NCBI RefSeq assembly: GCF_029433095.1
Contig: NZ_JARNTX010000001.1
Location: 2,914,001-2,978,000, forward strand
Direction: 5' to 3'
DNA: 64,000 nucleotides
From: Hymenobacter sp. YC55
GTDB lineage: Bacteria; Bacteroidota; Bacteroidia; Cytophagales; Hymenobacteraceae
The notes beneath the pieces were generated by a model. It did not search any database, had not been told where the DNA came from, and saw nothing but the letters and a program-made list of their open reading frames with translations. A program made the position numbers and the translations under genes. Positions 47,934 to 56,629 of the stretch are shown here, in pieces. Position 1 is the first letter of the stretch. Each line of letters begins with the position of its first letter.

Positions 47934-47999
47934 AGTGAAATAGCAAAGCGGTGAATAGAAGAGTTTGAATCCTTCCATTCACCGCTTTGCTATTTCACT
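47934..47999. terminator. Convergent hairpin overlapping the cca stop codon
   Basis: A 23-bp perfect stem: left arm 47934-47956 (AGTGAAATAGCAAAGCGGTG then AAT), right arm 47977-47999, 20-bp loop. The right arm contains the cca stop codon (47990-47992) and its last two to three codons. Probably a terminator for the plus-strand transcript; for cca it would fold the end of the coding region. Confidence 0.75.
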
Positions 48000-49405
48000 A
48001 TTTCCAGGCCTTTCTGCTGCCCTAGCTCAACCAGCAGCGCAAACGCGTCGTTGTATTCGTTGCGAACTTTGCCGTCCAAAATGGCTTCCAACACTGCATC
48101 TTTCAACTCACCTACTTCGCGGGAAGGCTTCAAGCCGAATGTTTGCATGATAACCTCGCCCGTGATAACCGGCTTGAAATTGCGTAAGTGGTCCTTTTCT
48201 TCTACTTCCTTCAGCTTTTCCTCTACCACATCAAAGTTGCGCAGGTAGCGGTTTTTGCGGTCATAGTCTTTGCTGGTAATGTCGGCACGGCAAAGCAGCA
48301 TAAGACGGTCGATGTCGTCGCCGGCCTCGAAGAGCAGGCGGCGCACTGCCGAGTCGGTCACCACATCCTTGGACAACACAATGGGGCGCAGGTGCAGCCG
48401 CACCAGCTTTTGCACTTGGCGCATTTCCTCACCTAGAGGCAGTTTAAGGTCGGTGAAGATGCCGGGCACCCAGCGCGCGCCTTTGTCTTCGTGGCCGTGA
48501 AAGGTCCAGCCCACACGCTTGTCGTAGCGTTTGGTGGCGGGCTTGGCAATGTCGTGCAGAATAGCCGCCCAGCGCAGCCACAAGTCACCGCCGGCCGCTA
48601 CCACGTTGTCGAGTACCTGCAGGGTGTGGTAGAAATTATCTTTGTGAGCATGCTGGCCCACTTTCTCTACTCCATACAGTTGGGCCATCTTCGGGAAGAT
48701 GAGGTGCAACAGACCGCACTGAAACAGCAGCTTGAAGCCATAGCTTGGCTTCGGCGCCATTATGATCTTGTTGAGCTCGGTGGTAATCCGCTCCTGCGAC
48801 ACAATCTTGATGCGCTCCTTGTTGCGGGCAAGTGCATCATACGTGTCGGGCTCGATGTCGAAATCCAGCTGCGTAGCGAAGCGGATTGCGCGCAGCATCC
48901 GTAGCGGATCGTCGGAGAAGGTGATGTCGGAGTCGAGGGGGGTGCGAATAGTGCGGCGCTGCAAGTCGCCCATGCCATCGTAGCGGTCCACAAGGGCGCC
49001 AAAGTCGGCGGGGTTTAAACTAAGGCCGAGGGCATTGATGGTAAAGTCGCGGCGAGCGAGGTCTTCTTCTAGGGTGCCAGCTTCCACTTCGGGCTTTCGG
49101 CTTTCGGCGCGGTAGCTTTCCTTGCGGGCACCCACAAACTCCACTTCTATTTCTGGTGTGGGCAGCATAGCCGTCCCGAAGTTCTTGAACACCGTTACGC
49201 GGGGCCGGCCAGGCAGCTTGCGCCCTACCTCCTGCGCCAGCCGAATACCGTCGCCCACACAGACTACATCCACGTCCTTGCTTTCGCGCGCCAGCGCCAA
49301 GTCGCGCACGAATCCGCCAATAATGTAAGCTGGATACCCTAGCTCGCCGGCGGCATCAGCTATAGTTCGGAACAAGGGAAGGTCGGGTAGCTGCGGGGTT
49401 TTCAT
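47990..49405 (-). CDS. cca: CCA tRNA nucleotidyltransferase with HD domain
   Basis: Adds or repairs the 3' CCA end of tRNAs. The nucleotidyltransferase head has GGFVRD (30-35) and DVD (44-46). RRDFTINALGL and the RNA-binding helices (DDPLRMLRAIRFATQLDFDI) follow. A C-terminal HD domain has LHDIAKP and FHGHED, then VRLHLRP. Length (471 aa) fits Bacteroidota homologues, which carry the HD phosphohydrolase domain. This organism's tRNA-Lys here encodes CCA, so the role may be mostly repair. The gene end lies inside a hairpin. Confidence 0.94.
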   Translation of the reverse strand: MKTPQLPDLPLFRTIADAAGELGYPAYIIGGFVRDLALARESKDVDVVCVGDGIRLAQEVGRKLPGRPRVTVFKNFGTAMLPTPEIEVEFVGARKESYRAESRKPEVEAGTLEEDLARRDFTINALGLSLNPADFGALVDRYDGMGDLQRRTIRTPLDSDITFSDDPLRMLRAIRFATQLDFDIEPDTYDALARNKERIKIVSQERITTELNKIIMAPKPSYGFKLLFQCGLLHLIFPKMAQLYGVEKVGQHAHKDNFYHTLQVLDNVVAAGGDLWLRWAAILHDIAKPATKRYDKRVGWTFHGHEDKGARWVPGIFTDLKLPLGEEMRQVQKLVRLHLRPIVLSKDVVTDSAVRRLLFEAGDDIDRLMLLCRADITSKDYDRKNRYLRNFDVVEEKLKEVEEKDHLRNFKPVITGEVIMQTFGLKPSREVGELKDAVLEAILDGKVRNEYNDAFALLVELGQQKGLEIVK

Positions 49406-49685
49406 GCGGCAAAGTTCGGCAACCGTCCGCTAAGTATCGAATGCAAAGCAGGAAGTAGTCAGACTTGCGCGGCTTAACTACCATCGGTCAGTGTCTTTTT
49501 AGCACTCACTTATATGCTTTAGTCTTTAGCTAGCCACTGCCTCTGTGCAATAGGAATTCAATAAACTCAGTAGCTAGTCTTTACACTTCATCCAGTAGAA
49601 GCTACGCTTCAGAGACTTCCAATTGGTTAGCGGACAGCAGAAGTGGAAGTTCACATCATTCGCTTCTGGTTCACCGCTGATTAGT

Positions 49686-50432
49686 ATGCACGTTATGGAC
49701 TTCGCCCTATTCTTCGCCCTGCCCACTACCTCCTTGTTTGTTCGCTTGGTGCTAGGCGCCCATATTATGGCAGGCACAATTGCTCTGCTCGCGGGTCTTG
49801 TGCCCATGCTAGGTCGCAAAGGAGGTTCAACGCACGTGCGGGTTGGCCGGGTATACACGTATTGTATGGTAGCAGTGGCCCTTACTGCTGTGCTGCTTTG
49901 CCTATTTCAACCTCTTACGCAGGGCCGTTTGTTTTTAACGGGCGTGGCCGTTCTAAGCTTCTACTTAAGTTTCACCGGTTGGCGAGCTGCCCGCCGACAC
50001 AGCTCCGGGCTCGAAGTTGCTGACTTAGCTCTAAGCGCCGGCTCGTCAGTGGTAGGCCTGCTTATGGTAGCGGCTGGTGTGTGGCTACAGGCAATACTCT
50101 TTGCCTTCTTCGGAGCGTTGATCTGCCTGTTTGCGGGCCTTGACACGTGGCGTGGACTGCGCGCTCAACCGGTAGCTACCCCCGAACCCTGGATATTTCG
50201 CCACTTTGTTCGCATGGGCGGATCTTATATATCCGCGGCAACGGCCTTTATTGTGGTGAATTTAGGCCGCTGGCTACCCGCCGAAGCCCCCCGCTGGGTT
50301 GGACTGGCAGGCTGGATCGTTCCTACGCTGCTTGGCACTATTCTTATTTCTCGCACGGTGCGGCGGTACCGGGCTCGAATGCAGGCAGATAAGTTGAACC
50401 GTCTGTTACCTACCCCATCTCTAACAGAGTAG
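49686..50432 (+). CDS. DUF2306-type integral membrane protein
   Basis: A 248-residue inner-membrane protein of unknown function with about seven or eight hydrophobic helices. ATG 49686 is chosen because the earlier 21 residues are polar and unlike a leader; ATG 49695 is equally possible. The opening RLVLGAHIMAGTIALLAGLV, GSTHVRVGRVYTYCM and LSFTGWRAARR resemble DUF2306 proteins, with conserved His in HIMAG and GG..H. No partner genes are evident; neighbours are cca (divergent) and tsaC (convergent). Confidence 0.75.
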   Translation: MHVMDFALFFALPTTSLFVRLVLGAHIMAGTIALLAGLVPMLGRKGGSTHVRVGRVYTYCMVAVALTAVLLCLFQPLTQGRLFLTGVAVLSFYLSFTGWRAARRHSSGLEVADLALSAGSSVVGLLMVAAGVWLQAILFAFFGALICLFAGLDTWRGLRAQPVATPEPWIFRHFVRMGGSYISAATAFIVVNLGRWLPAEAPRWVGLAGWIVPTLLGTILISRTVRRYRARMQADKLNRLLPTPSLTE

Positions 50433-50574
50433 CTATTTGCTGCTAGCGGCCAGTTGTAGTTGCCCAGACTTCAAGGCCCTAGTAATTCACTGGCCTTGTC
50501 TGTCGCTCGTGTAGCTAGAGTGCACCTCACACTAGCCTTTTACTCGAACCAGAAGAAGTATCTGCCCGCCTGCT

Positions 50575-51153
50575 CTAGTCCCGTAATACCTCTAGTGCCC
50601 CATCGTCTAGCACCCGGACCACCCGCGAGGGTGTGGTTCGGGTTGTCTCGTCTTGGCGCCAGTTTACTACATAGTCGGCACCACGTACCAGGGCCGGATT
50701 TACTTCCGAGTATAGCCCCGGCGTAGGTTCGCCGCTTAAGTTTGCCGAGGTAGATACCAGCCCGTGCCCTAGTCGCCGCACCACTTTGTGGCAGAATTCA
50801 TCGTTGAGCACCACCCGCAGCCCAATCGTGCCGTCGGCAGCCAATAGGTTGGGCGCTAGATGGCGGCTGGCTGGCACTACATACGTAGTTGGTTTAGACT
50901 GCGCCGCGAGTAGCATCGGCAGGTGCGATGGCACAACAGAGGCGTATCGCGCAAACATTATTTCGTCCGCTACCAGCACAATGCATGACTTTTCGGGCGG
51001 GCGCTGCTTTAGCTTGTACAAGCGTTCTACGGCTGGCGGCACTTCTGCGTCGCAGCCTAGCCCCCACACCGTATCGGTAGGATAAAGAATTACCTGCTGA
51101 AGCAGCAGGGCATCCACGGCGGCATCCACTTCCTGGCGGAAAAAGCTACTCAT
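50575..51153 (-). CDS. tsaC: L-threonylcarbamoyladenylate synthase (Sua5/YciO/YrdC family)
   Basis: Makes threonylcarbamoyl-AMP for t6A37 modification of tRNAs. It has a 192-residue single YrdC domain with YPTDTVWGLGCDA (22-34), KLKQRPPEKSCIVLV (47-61), PTTYVVPA, GLRVVLNDEFCHKVVRRLG and STSANLSGEP, all family hallmarks. Short YrdC-only form, without the Sua5 C-terminal domain. YciO-type paralogues cannot be excluded, but the KxR and SxN motifs fit TsaC. Confidence 0.9.
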   Translation of the reverse strand: MSSFFRQEVDAAVDALLLQQVILYPTDTVWGLGCDAEVPPAVERLYKLKQRPPEKSCIVLVADEIMFARYASVVPSHLPMLLAAQSKPTTYVVPASRHLAPNLLAADGTIGLRVVLNDEFCHKVVRRLGHGLVSTSANLSGEPTPGLYSEVNPALVRGADYVVNWRQDETTRTTPSRVVRVLDDGALEVLRD

Positions 51154-51165
51154 AGGTTAGGTTGG

Positions 51166-51262
51166 TTGCTGGTTGTTAATTGATGACTATTGACTGAAGG
51201 CTGCTGATTTGTTGGTTAGTAGTTTTTCTAACAACCAACATGCAAAAATTGACAACCAGCAA
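51166..51262. repeat. Nested inverted repeats between mce and tsaC
   Basis: Outer arms TTGCTGGTTGT (51166-51176) and ACAACCAGCAA (51252-51262) match exactly. Inner arms around TTGTTGGTTAG (51209-51219) and CTAACAACCAACA (51228-51240) match imperfectly, with a T-rich loop. Both genes run on minus, so this probably ends or attenuates the mce transcript. Confidence 0.6.
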
Positions 51263-51270
51263 TCAGCAAC

Positions 51271-51672
51271 TCAGATCGACTGGCACAGCTCCACCAATAC
51301 GCCATTGGCGCTTTTCGGGTGCACAAAGCACACGAGCTTGTTGTCAGCGCCTGGCTTGGGCTCTGCGTTAAGCAACTCGAAGCCTGCTTCGCGTAGCCGT
51401 GCCATTTCGGCTCGAATGTCGGTTACCTCGAAGGCAATATGATGGATGCCTTCCGGCTTCTTACTTAAAAACTTGCTGATGGCGCTGTCGGGCGAGGTTG
51501 CAGCTAGCAGTTCGATCTTGGAATTTCCTACTTGAAAGAAAACTGTATCAACAGCCTCACTTGCTACGTATTCGCGCTTATAAGGCTCTTGCCCTAGTAA
51601 GGCAACATACAGAGCAGTAGCCTTTTCGAGGTCCTGCACGGCCAGGCCTACGTGTTCGAGATTCGTTAGCAT
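51271..51672 (-). CDS. mce: Methylmalonyl-CoA epimerase
   Basis: Interconverts (R)- and (S)-methylmalonyl-CoA in propionate/succinate metabolism. A 133-residue VOC-fold protein with the metal ligand His7 in NLEHVGLAVQDLEKA, EPYKREYVASEAVDTVFF, KPEGIHHIAFEVTDI and a C-terminal VHPKSANGVLVELCQ that holds the Glu ligand. The mutase genes are not in this window. Confidence 0.93.
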   Translation of the reverse strand: MLTNLEHVGLAVQDLEKATALYVALLGQEPYKREYVASEAVDTVFFQVGNSKIELLAATSPDSAISKFLSKKPEGIHHIAFEVTDIRAEMARLREAGFELLNAEPKPGADNKLVCFVHPKSANGVLVELCQSI

Positions 51673-51840
51673 ACGAGGGGCCGCTAATTATAGTACGGCT
51701 TCTTTGGATTTGTTCTACTTTTGCATCAGCAAAGTAAAACCACTTCATTGATTTCTGTGTTCTACTTTCGAATGATTCTACACTGGTTTTCTTTGGTTGC
51801 CTCTGATTACCGGATTTCCACTGCAACCTGATTGTGCGCC

Positions 51841-53055
51841 ATGCTCAAGCTCCCTATCTACCTCGATAACAACGCTACCACGCCCCTCGACCCTCGGGTT
51901 TTGGAGGCGATGATGCCCTACTTGACGGAAGTATTCGGCAACGCTGCTTCTCGCAACCACCCTTTTGGCTGGGCTGCTGAAGAAGCCGTTGACTATGCCC
52001 GCGACCAAATTGCCGCGCTGATCAACTGCGATGCCAAGGAAATCATCTTCACCTCCGGTGCCACCGAGTCCGATAACCTCGGTATCAAAGGGGTGTTCGA
52101 GATGTATTCCCAGAAAGGCAATCACATCATCACCGCTACCACCGAGCACAAAGCGGTACTTGACACCTGCAAGCACATCGAAAAGCTAGGTGGCCGTGTT
52201 ACGTATCTGCCCGTAAACTCGGAAGGCCTCATTAGCCTCGAAGACCTAGAGGCTGCCATGACTCCCCAGACCATTCTGGTGACCATCATGTACGGCAACA
52301 ACGAAACCGGCACAATTCAGCCGATCCGTGAAATTGCTGCTATTGCTCACAAGCACGGCGCCCTGTTCATGACGGATGGTACCCAGGCTGTGGGTAAGAT
52401 TCCAGTGGACGTAGTTGCCGACGGCATCGACCTGATGGCTTTCACGGCCCACAAAATGTACGGCCCCAAAGGCGTAGGCGCGCTGTATGTGCGTCGCAAA
52501 AACCCACGGGTAAAGGTTACCGCCCAGATGGACGGTGGCGGCCATGAGCGCGGCATGCGCTCGGGTACGTTGAACGTACCTGGCATTGTAGGCTTAGGCA
52601 AAGCTTGCGAGTTGGCTCGCCTGGAAATGGCAGCTGACACCGCTCGGCTAAGCGCCATGCGCGACCGTCTAGAGCGTGAGCTGCTGACGCTCGAAGAAAG
52701 TTATGTCAATGGTTCGCGTGAGCACCGCTTGCCGCACGTTACCAACATTTCCTTTAAATATGTGGAAGGTGAAGGCTTGATGATGGGTGTGAAAGACTTG
52801 GCGGTATCTTCGGGTTCGGCCTGTACTTCAGCTTCTTTGGAGCCTTCTTACGTATTGAAGGCACTAGGTCTGAGCGACGACCTCGCCCATAGCTCCCTCC
52901 GCTTTGGTTTGAGCCGTTTCACTACCGACGAGCAAATCGATTACGCCATCAACCACGTAAAAGAAGCAGTAACCAAGCTCCGCGAGATGTCGCCGCTTTG
53001 GGAGATGTTCAAAGAGGGCATTGACCTGAGCAAGATTGAGTGGGCTGAACATTAA
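51841..53055 (+). CDS. iscS: Cysteine desulfurase IscS
   Basis: PLP enzyme that removes sulfur from cysteine and donates it to the scaffold IscU. ATG 51841 gives 404 residues; TTG 51832 would add three. His103 in TEHKAVL, the PLP lysine Lys205 in [16 protein letters not shown] and the sulfur-carrying Cys328 in [14 protein letters not shown] are all visible. First gene of an isc cluster that continues with iscU, an unknown gene and iscA. A -7-like box TACTTTTG at 51716 lacks a good -33 element. Confidence 0.95.
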   Translation: MLKLPIYLDNNATTPLDPRVLEAMMPYLTEVFGNAASRNHPFGWAAEEAVDYARDQIAALINCDAKEIIFTSGATESDNLGIKGVFEMYSQKGNHIITATTEHKAVLDTCKHIEKLGGRVTYLPVNSEGLISLEDLEAAMTPQTILVTIMYGNNETGTIQPIREIAAIAHKHGALFMTDGTQAVGKIPVDVVADGIDLMAFTAHKMYGPKGVGALYVRRKNPRVKVTAQMDGGGHERGMRSGTLNVPGIVGLGKACELARLEMAADTARLSAMRDRLERELLTLEESYVNGSREHRLPHVTNISFKYVEGEGLMMGVKDLAVSSGSACTSASLEPSYVLKALGLSDDLAHSSLRFGLSRFTTDEQIDYAINHVKEAVTKLREMSPLWEMFKEGIDLSKIEWAEH

Positions 53056-53068
53056 AATTCGGAACTTC

Positions 53069-53112
53069 GAACGGAGAACTCAGAGTCTCAACGATTCTGT
53101 TGCTCTCCGTTC
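53069..53112 (+). repeat. Hairpin between iscS and iscU
   Basis: Arms GAACGGAGA (53069-53077) and TCTCCGTTC (53104-53112) form a 9-bp stem in the 102-bp gap. It may tune the iscS/iscU ratio or stabilise RNA ends; no T-run follows. Confidence 0.5.
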
Positions 53113-53157
53113 TACCGTCTCGACTCCAAAATTTGAAATCTAATTCCTAATAAAGCC

Positions 53158-53574
53158 ATGGCTTACTCCGATAAAGTAATTGACCATTACAGCAACCCCC
53201 GCAACGTGGGCTCGCTGGACAAGAGCAAGAAAAACGTAGGCACCGGCCTAGTTGGTGCTCCTGAGTGCGGTGACGTAATGCGCCTGCAAATCGAGGTGGA
53301 CGAAACCACCAACACCATCACCGATGCCAAATTCAAGACGTTTGGCTGTGGCTCCGCCATTGCCTCGTCGTCGTTGGCTACGGAGTGGTTGAAAGGCAAG
53401 ACTGTTGACGAGGCACTAGCCATCGACAACATGGAGATTGTAGAAGAACTGGCTTTGCCACCCGTTAAGATTCACTGCTCCGTGCTAGCCGAAGATGCCA
53501 TCAAATCGGCTATCAACGACTACCGCGTGAAGAACGGCTTGCCTGCTCTGGAAGAAGCTAAGTCGCATCACTAA
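53158..53574 (+). CDS. iscU: Fe-S cluster assembly scaffold IscU
   Basis: Scaffold on which 2Fe-2S clusters are built from IscS-derived sulfur. 138 residues with the ligands Cys37 (and Asp39) in GAPECGDVM, Cys64 in FGCGSAIASSS, and His106-Cys107 in KIHCSVLAEDAI. The LPPVKIHC segment is the chaperone-binding motif, though no hscA/hscB gene is present here. Ends 104 bp before the unknown gene. Confidence 0.96.
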   Translation: MAYSDKVIDHYSNPRNVGSLDKSKKNVGTGLVGAPECGDVMRLQIEVDETTNTITDAKFKTFGCGSAIASSSLATEWLKGKTVDEALAIDNMEIVEELALPPVKIHCSVLAEDAIKSAINDYRVKNGLPALEEAKSHH

Positions 53575-53580
53575 TAAAGT

Positions 53581-53670
53581 AGCTAGGAGTTTTAGGAGCT
53601 AGGAGATAGAATGTATATAGCTTACCGAGCTGTTACACTATTTTCTAGCTCTTAGCTTCTAAGACTTAGC
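53581..53670 (+). repeat. Imperfect inverted repeat after iscU
   Basis: AGCTAGGAGTTTTAGGAGCT (from 53581) is roughly complementary to CTAGCTCTTAGCTTCTAAG (from about 53645). The stem would lie between iscU and the unknown gene within the presumed operon. Confidence 0.5.
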
Positions 53671-53678
53671 CCATAACA

Positions 53679-54089
53679 ATGGATGTTTCTGCTTCCGACA
53701 TACACGTTGAGAGTGCTCGTATTCAGCAGCAGATAGAGCAGTATTTGGGCATAGGCCCTGGCAGCTTACTTTTCGAGTTCCGACAGTTAGATGGGCTAAC
53801 TCGGCTAGATCTTATCACGGTGAATCCGCGCCACCAGCAGAGCTTCTTGTTTCGCTACGAGACAGGGTATGATAAGCTGGACGCGCTGCGCAAGATGCTA
53901 GCTTACGTACAGCGCTACCGCGACACCGAAAGCTCGTATACCATTCAATGGCGTGCCCGCGGCGACAAAGAGTTGCAAACCTCTTATTTCCGCGCCCACA
54001 ATGCCTACGAAGCTCTTGATAAGCTCTACTACGGCCGCGATTTGAATACCATTACCGTATTCAGCGTGGTTTTAAATCCATCATCATAA
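53679..54089 (+). CDS. Hypothetical protein in the isc cluster
   Basis: A 136-residue soluble protein that I do not recognise. It has no signal peptide, membrane helix or cysteine, so it is unlikely to bind a cluster directly. The middle (FEFRQLDGLTRLDLITVNPR) looks like paired beta strands, followed by two helices (KLDALRKMLAYVQRYRD, HNAYEALDKLYYG). It lies between iscU and iscA in the same direction, suggesting an accessory role in Fe-S assembly or simply shared expression. Confidence 0.75.
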   Translation: MDVSASDIHVESARIQQQIEQYLGIGPGSLLFEFRQLDGLTRLDLITVNPRHQQSFLFRYETGYDKLDALRKMLAYVQRYRDTESSYTIQWRARGDKELQTSYFRAHNAYEALDKLYYGRDLNTITVFSVVLNPSS

Positions 54090-54163
54090 GTAGTTGAAGC
54101 GGGTACTTTTTTGCTGTAACTACTGTTTACTGTTTAACTACCTAATTACCGAATACCAATCCC

Positions 54164-54490
54164 ATGATCACCGTTTCTGAAAAAGCCAAAGAAAAAGTTG
54201 AGAAGCTCATGCACGATGCTGAGCTGGATTCAACCTTCCGCTTGCGTGCCTCGGTGGCCGGCGGCGGCTGTTCGGGCCTGAGCTACAAGCTCGACTTCGA
54301 TAACGAAGTGAAACCCATGGACCAGGAGTTCGAAGACAAAGGCGTACGCGTAGTAGTGGACATGAAAAGCTTCCTCTACTTAGCCGGCACCGAACTCAAT
54401 TTCTCCGACGGCCTCAACGGCAAAGGTTTCTATTTCGACAACCCTAATGCTTCTCGTACTTGCGGTTGCGGCGAGAGCTTCTCGGTATAA
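54164..54490 (+). CDS. iscA: Iron-sulfur cluster assembly accessory protein IscA
   Basis: A-type carrier that receives or delivers Fe-S clusters. 108 residues with the three conserved cysteines: Cys36 in GGGCSGLSY, and Cys100 and Cys102 in TCGCGESF. The SDGLNGKGFYFDNPNA segment is characteristic. Last gene of the isc cluster; a strong terminator follows. Confidence 0.95.
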   Translation: MITVSEKAKEKVEKLMHDAELDSTFRLRASVAGGGCSGLSYKLDFDNEVKPMDQEFEDKGVRVVVDMKSFLYLAGTELNFSDGLNGKGFYFDNPNASRTCGCGESFSV

Positions 54491-54530
54491 AGCTAGTCTC
54501 ACTGCCAACTCAAGGCAGTACATCTCATCA

Positions 54531-54570
54531 CAAGAAAGCCCCTCTCCTATCGTGGAGAGGGGCTTTCTTG
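54531..54570. terminator. Bidirectional terminator after iscA
   Basis: A 17-bp perfect stem CAAGAAAGCCCCTCTCC (54531-54547), 6-base loop, complement (54554-54570), between the convergent iscA and T9SS cargo genes. Confidence 0.9.
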
Positions 54571-54587
54571 TAATACAATCTATTTTG

Positions 54588-55889
54588 TTATTCGCGTGAG
54601 AAGCGTTCAACGGTGCGACCATTGGCTGACTGTAGTTCTAGGAAATAAGAACCAGCACGCAAAGACTGTACATCTACGGTGCTACCACCGCTGCTTCTGC
54701 CTGTCAGCACAGTTTGCCCCAATGTGTTAATAACCCGGTACTGCACCTCACCAAGAACCGGAGCTAAAGTGACTAGTCCCGAGCTTGGGTTTGGGAAGAA
54801 ACTAGCAGCCAACTCAGTAGATTGCTGCACCACAACTACCGGTGAGAATGACTCAGTGCCGTCATAATCGAGCTGACGCAGACGATAGTAGCTTAGGCCG
54901 GGTAGCGGCTGCTTGTCTATCCAAGAATACGTATGACCTTGGCTGGTGGTGCCTTGCCCACTGACGCGGCCAATGGTTTGGAACTGCTCGGCTGTACTTC
55001 CACGCTGCACTTCAAAAGCAGCATTATTCTTTTCCGACGCCGTTGCCCAGTGTAGCTGCGTGCCCTTAGCTGAAGCTGCTGCTGAAAAGCTCTTTAGTGC
55101 TACGGGTAGTGGGGTAGCGCTAGTGCTACCAAGCGTTACCTCATCAATTGTCCAGAGTTCATCTGCGTCACATTTGGCGATAATATAAAACCGAACATAT
55201 TGGGCACCATCTGGAAGGGTAATCTTAAGGTTATCAAAACCAAAGCCGTTTTGATTGCGCCTTCCTTGCCCTTGTCCTGTTCGGTTATCAGGCCCGACAA
55301 CTGTAGTTTCAGCTGTTGTACTAAAGGGCACTGATTTTGGAATAGCTGCTCTGTAATCCCAAAAATTGTTGTTTCCTCCTCCTCCTTCTCCTCCGCCTGA
55401 TGACTTCCCTGCTATTCGTAGTATGTTATAATAGCTAAGACCATTATCAACACTTACAAACACATCTACTTGATCATTCTCATCCATGCCTTCATTATCA
55501 GTCAATCCCCAAGCAGCAACTCGAAATTGAATATAATTACCAGTTGATGCTGCTGCTGTCTGTCTACCCCGAAACAGCACTCCTTCCGTAGCGTTAGACA
55601 CTCCCCAAGCAGAGGTACTCGTTGTGCCATTAGTAGTGGGAGCATAGAAAGGAGACCCTGTCACCATTGACCCTGCAGGTCCATTAGTGGCGCCAGAACG
55701 AGCATTTCCTTCGACAATGGTTGGATTACCATCATACCCAAGCTCAGTATCATTGTTGTTATTAGTTCTATTAAAGCTTTGGACAACTGCAGTTTGAGCT
55801 TGTGTATTTAAACTTACTAAGCCCACAAATACCGCGGAAAGTAGAGAAATACAAGTTTTAGCTTGTTTAGAAGTGAAGGTGGGTTTCAT
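54588..55889 (-). CDS. T9SS type A sorting-domain protein
   Basis: A 433-residue secreted or surface protein. ATG at 55887-55889 is preferred over 55913 because it starts a proper leader (MKPTFTSKQAKTCISLLSAV... ending NTQAQ). The N-terminal part (NNNNDTELGYDGNPTIVEG, then DELWTIDEVTLGS) looks like a jelly-roll domain. An Fn3-like stretch follows (LPVALKSFSAAASAKGTQLH, NNAAFEVQRGSTAEQF, SYYRLRQLDYDG). A type A sorting domain ends the protein (SFFPNPSSGLVTLAPVLG, AGSYFLELQ). Enzymatic residues were not seen. It is lower in GC than the isc genes beside it and related to the next cargo gene. Confidence 0.85.
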   Translation of the reverse strand: MKPTFTSKQAKTCISLLSAVFVGLVSLNTQAQTAVVQSFNRTNNNNDTELGYDGNPTIVEGNARSGATNGPAGSMVTGSPFYAPTTNGTTSTSAWGVSNATEGVLFRGRQTAAASTGNYIQFRVAAWGLTDNEGMDENDQVDVFVSVDNGLSYYNILRIAGKSSGGGEGGGGNNNFWDYRAAIPKSVPFSTTAETTVVGPDNRTGQGQGRRNQNGFGFDNLKITLPDGAQYVRFYIIAKCDADELWTIDEVTLGSTSATPLPVALKSFSAAASAKGTQLHWATASEKNNAAFEVQRGSTAEQFQTIGRVSGQGTTSQGHTYSWIDKQPLPGLSYYRLRQLDYDGTESFSPVVVVQQSTELAASFFPNPSSGLVTLAPVLGEVQYRVINTLGQTVLTGRSSGGSTVDVQSLRAGSYFLELQSANGRTVERFSRE

Positions 55890-56570
55890 AAAGGCATATA
55901 TGATAAGAGCCAATTTTTTATAAATAAAGTTAAATAAAGTGCGATTAGCAATATTATCTTATAATTATCTTAAGATTTAATTCTACTTTTAATACTTTGG
56001 TCTAATAATCAACTAATTACACAAGAAATTATCTTGTAATATTTTTAATCAATCTGGTCATATTGAAACTATGTAACGCAGGTAAGTGCCACGTTTAAGT
56101 AGAGCTCCACCATTAATAAGTCAATGAAATTGGTTTTTGTCACAACTGACATAAACTTATAATCATATAACAACACAGAAATTTTTAAGGAGACAGTAGC
56201 TTTATTGCTGCCTTTATTTAACTAGTTCGTTGCTCCAATATCATTGACTTTTAGTGAAATATATGCTTTGCGTGAGCTTACTTAGCTTAACTTCAACTAT
56301 TACGAGTAGAACCAATACTTTCACAGCACCTGTCTCCCAAATGGAGGCTATGCTGTTTCGCGGGAATCTCTATTTGCTCTTAAAGTGTAGTTAGGAGCTT
56401 AGGGTAGCTGGTTCACTTTGTGCAATCCTACCGCAACCGTCGCTGCAGTCATCTGCTCAATAACACGTCAATGTCATGACGGAGTGAAAATCGTGTATAG
56501 TATAAAGTACCCACCTCTTTTGTTTTATCACTTTATCGAATACCTAACCTACTTAGCTATAAGTAGTAAA
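55890..56570. other. AT-rich gap upstream of a T9SS cargo gene
   Basis: About 680 bp, markedly more AT-rich than the coding average. It should hold the promoter of the 54588-55889 gene near its left end. No tRNA, repeat family, consensus -33/-7 pair or convincing ORF was recognised. Confidence 0.5.
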
Positions 56571-56610
56571 CATAAAAAAGCCTCCATCAGAAGATGGAGG
56601 CTTTTTTATG
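56571..56610. terminator. Terminator of the 1131-residue T9SS cargo gene
   Basis: An 18-bp perfect stem CATAAAAAAGCCTCCATC (56571-56588), AGAA loop, complement (56593-56610), with long A/T tracts, 20 bp past the stop of the minus-strand gene. It would also stop rightward transcription. Confidence 0.9.
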
Positions 56611-56629
56611 TTTGCAGGGGAGCTAACTA

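Noticed and set aside
51716..51723. TACTTTTG upstream of iscS as a promoter
   Set aside because: The nearest TTTG is only 9 bp away, far too close for a -33 element.
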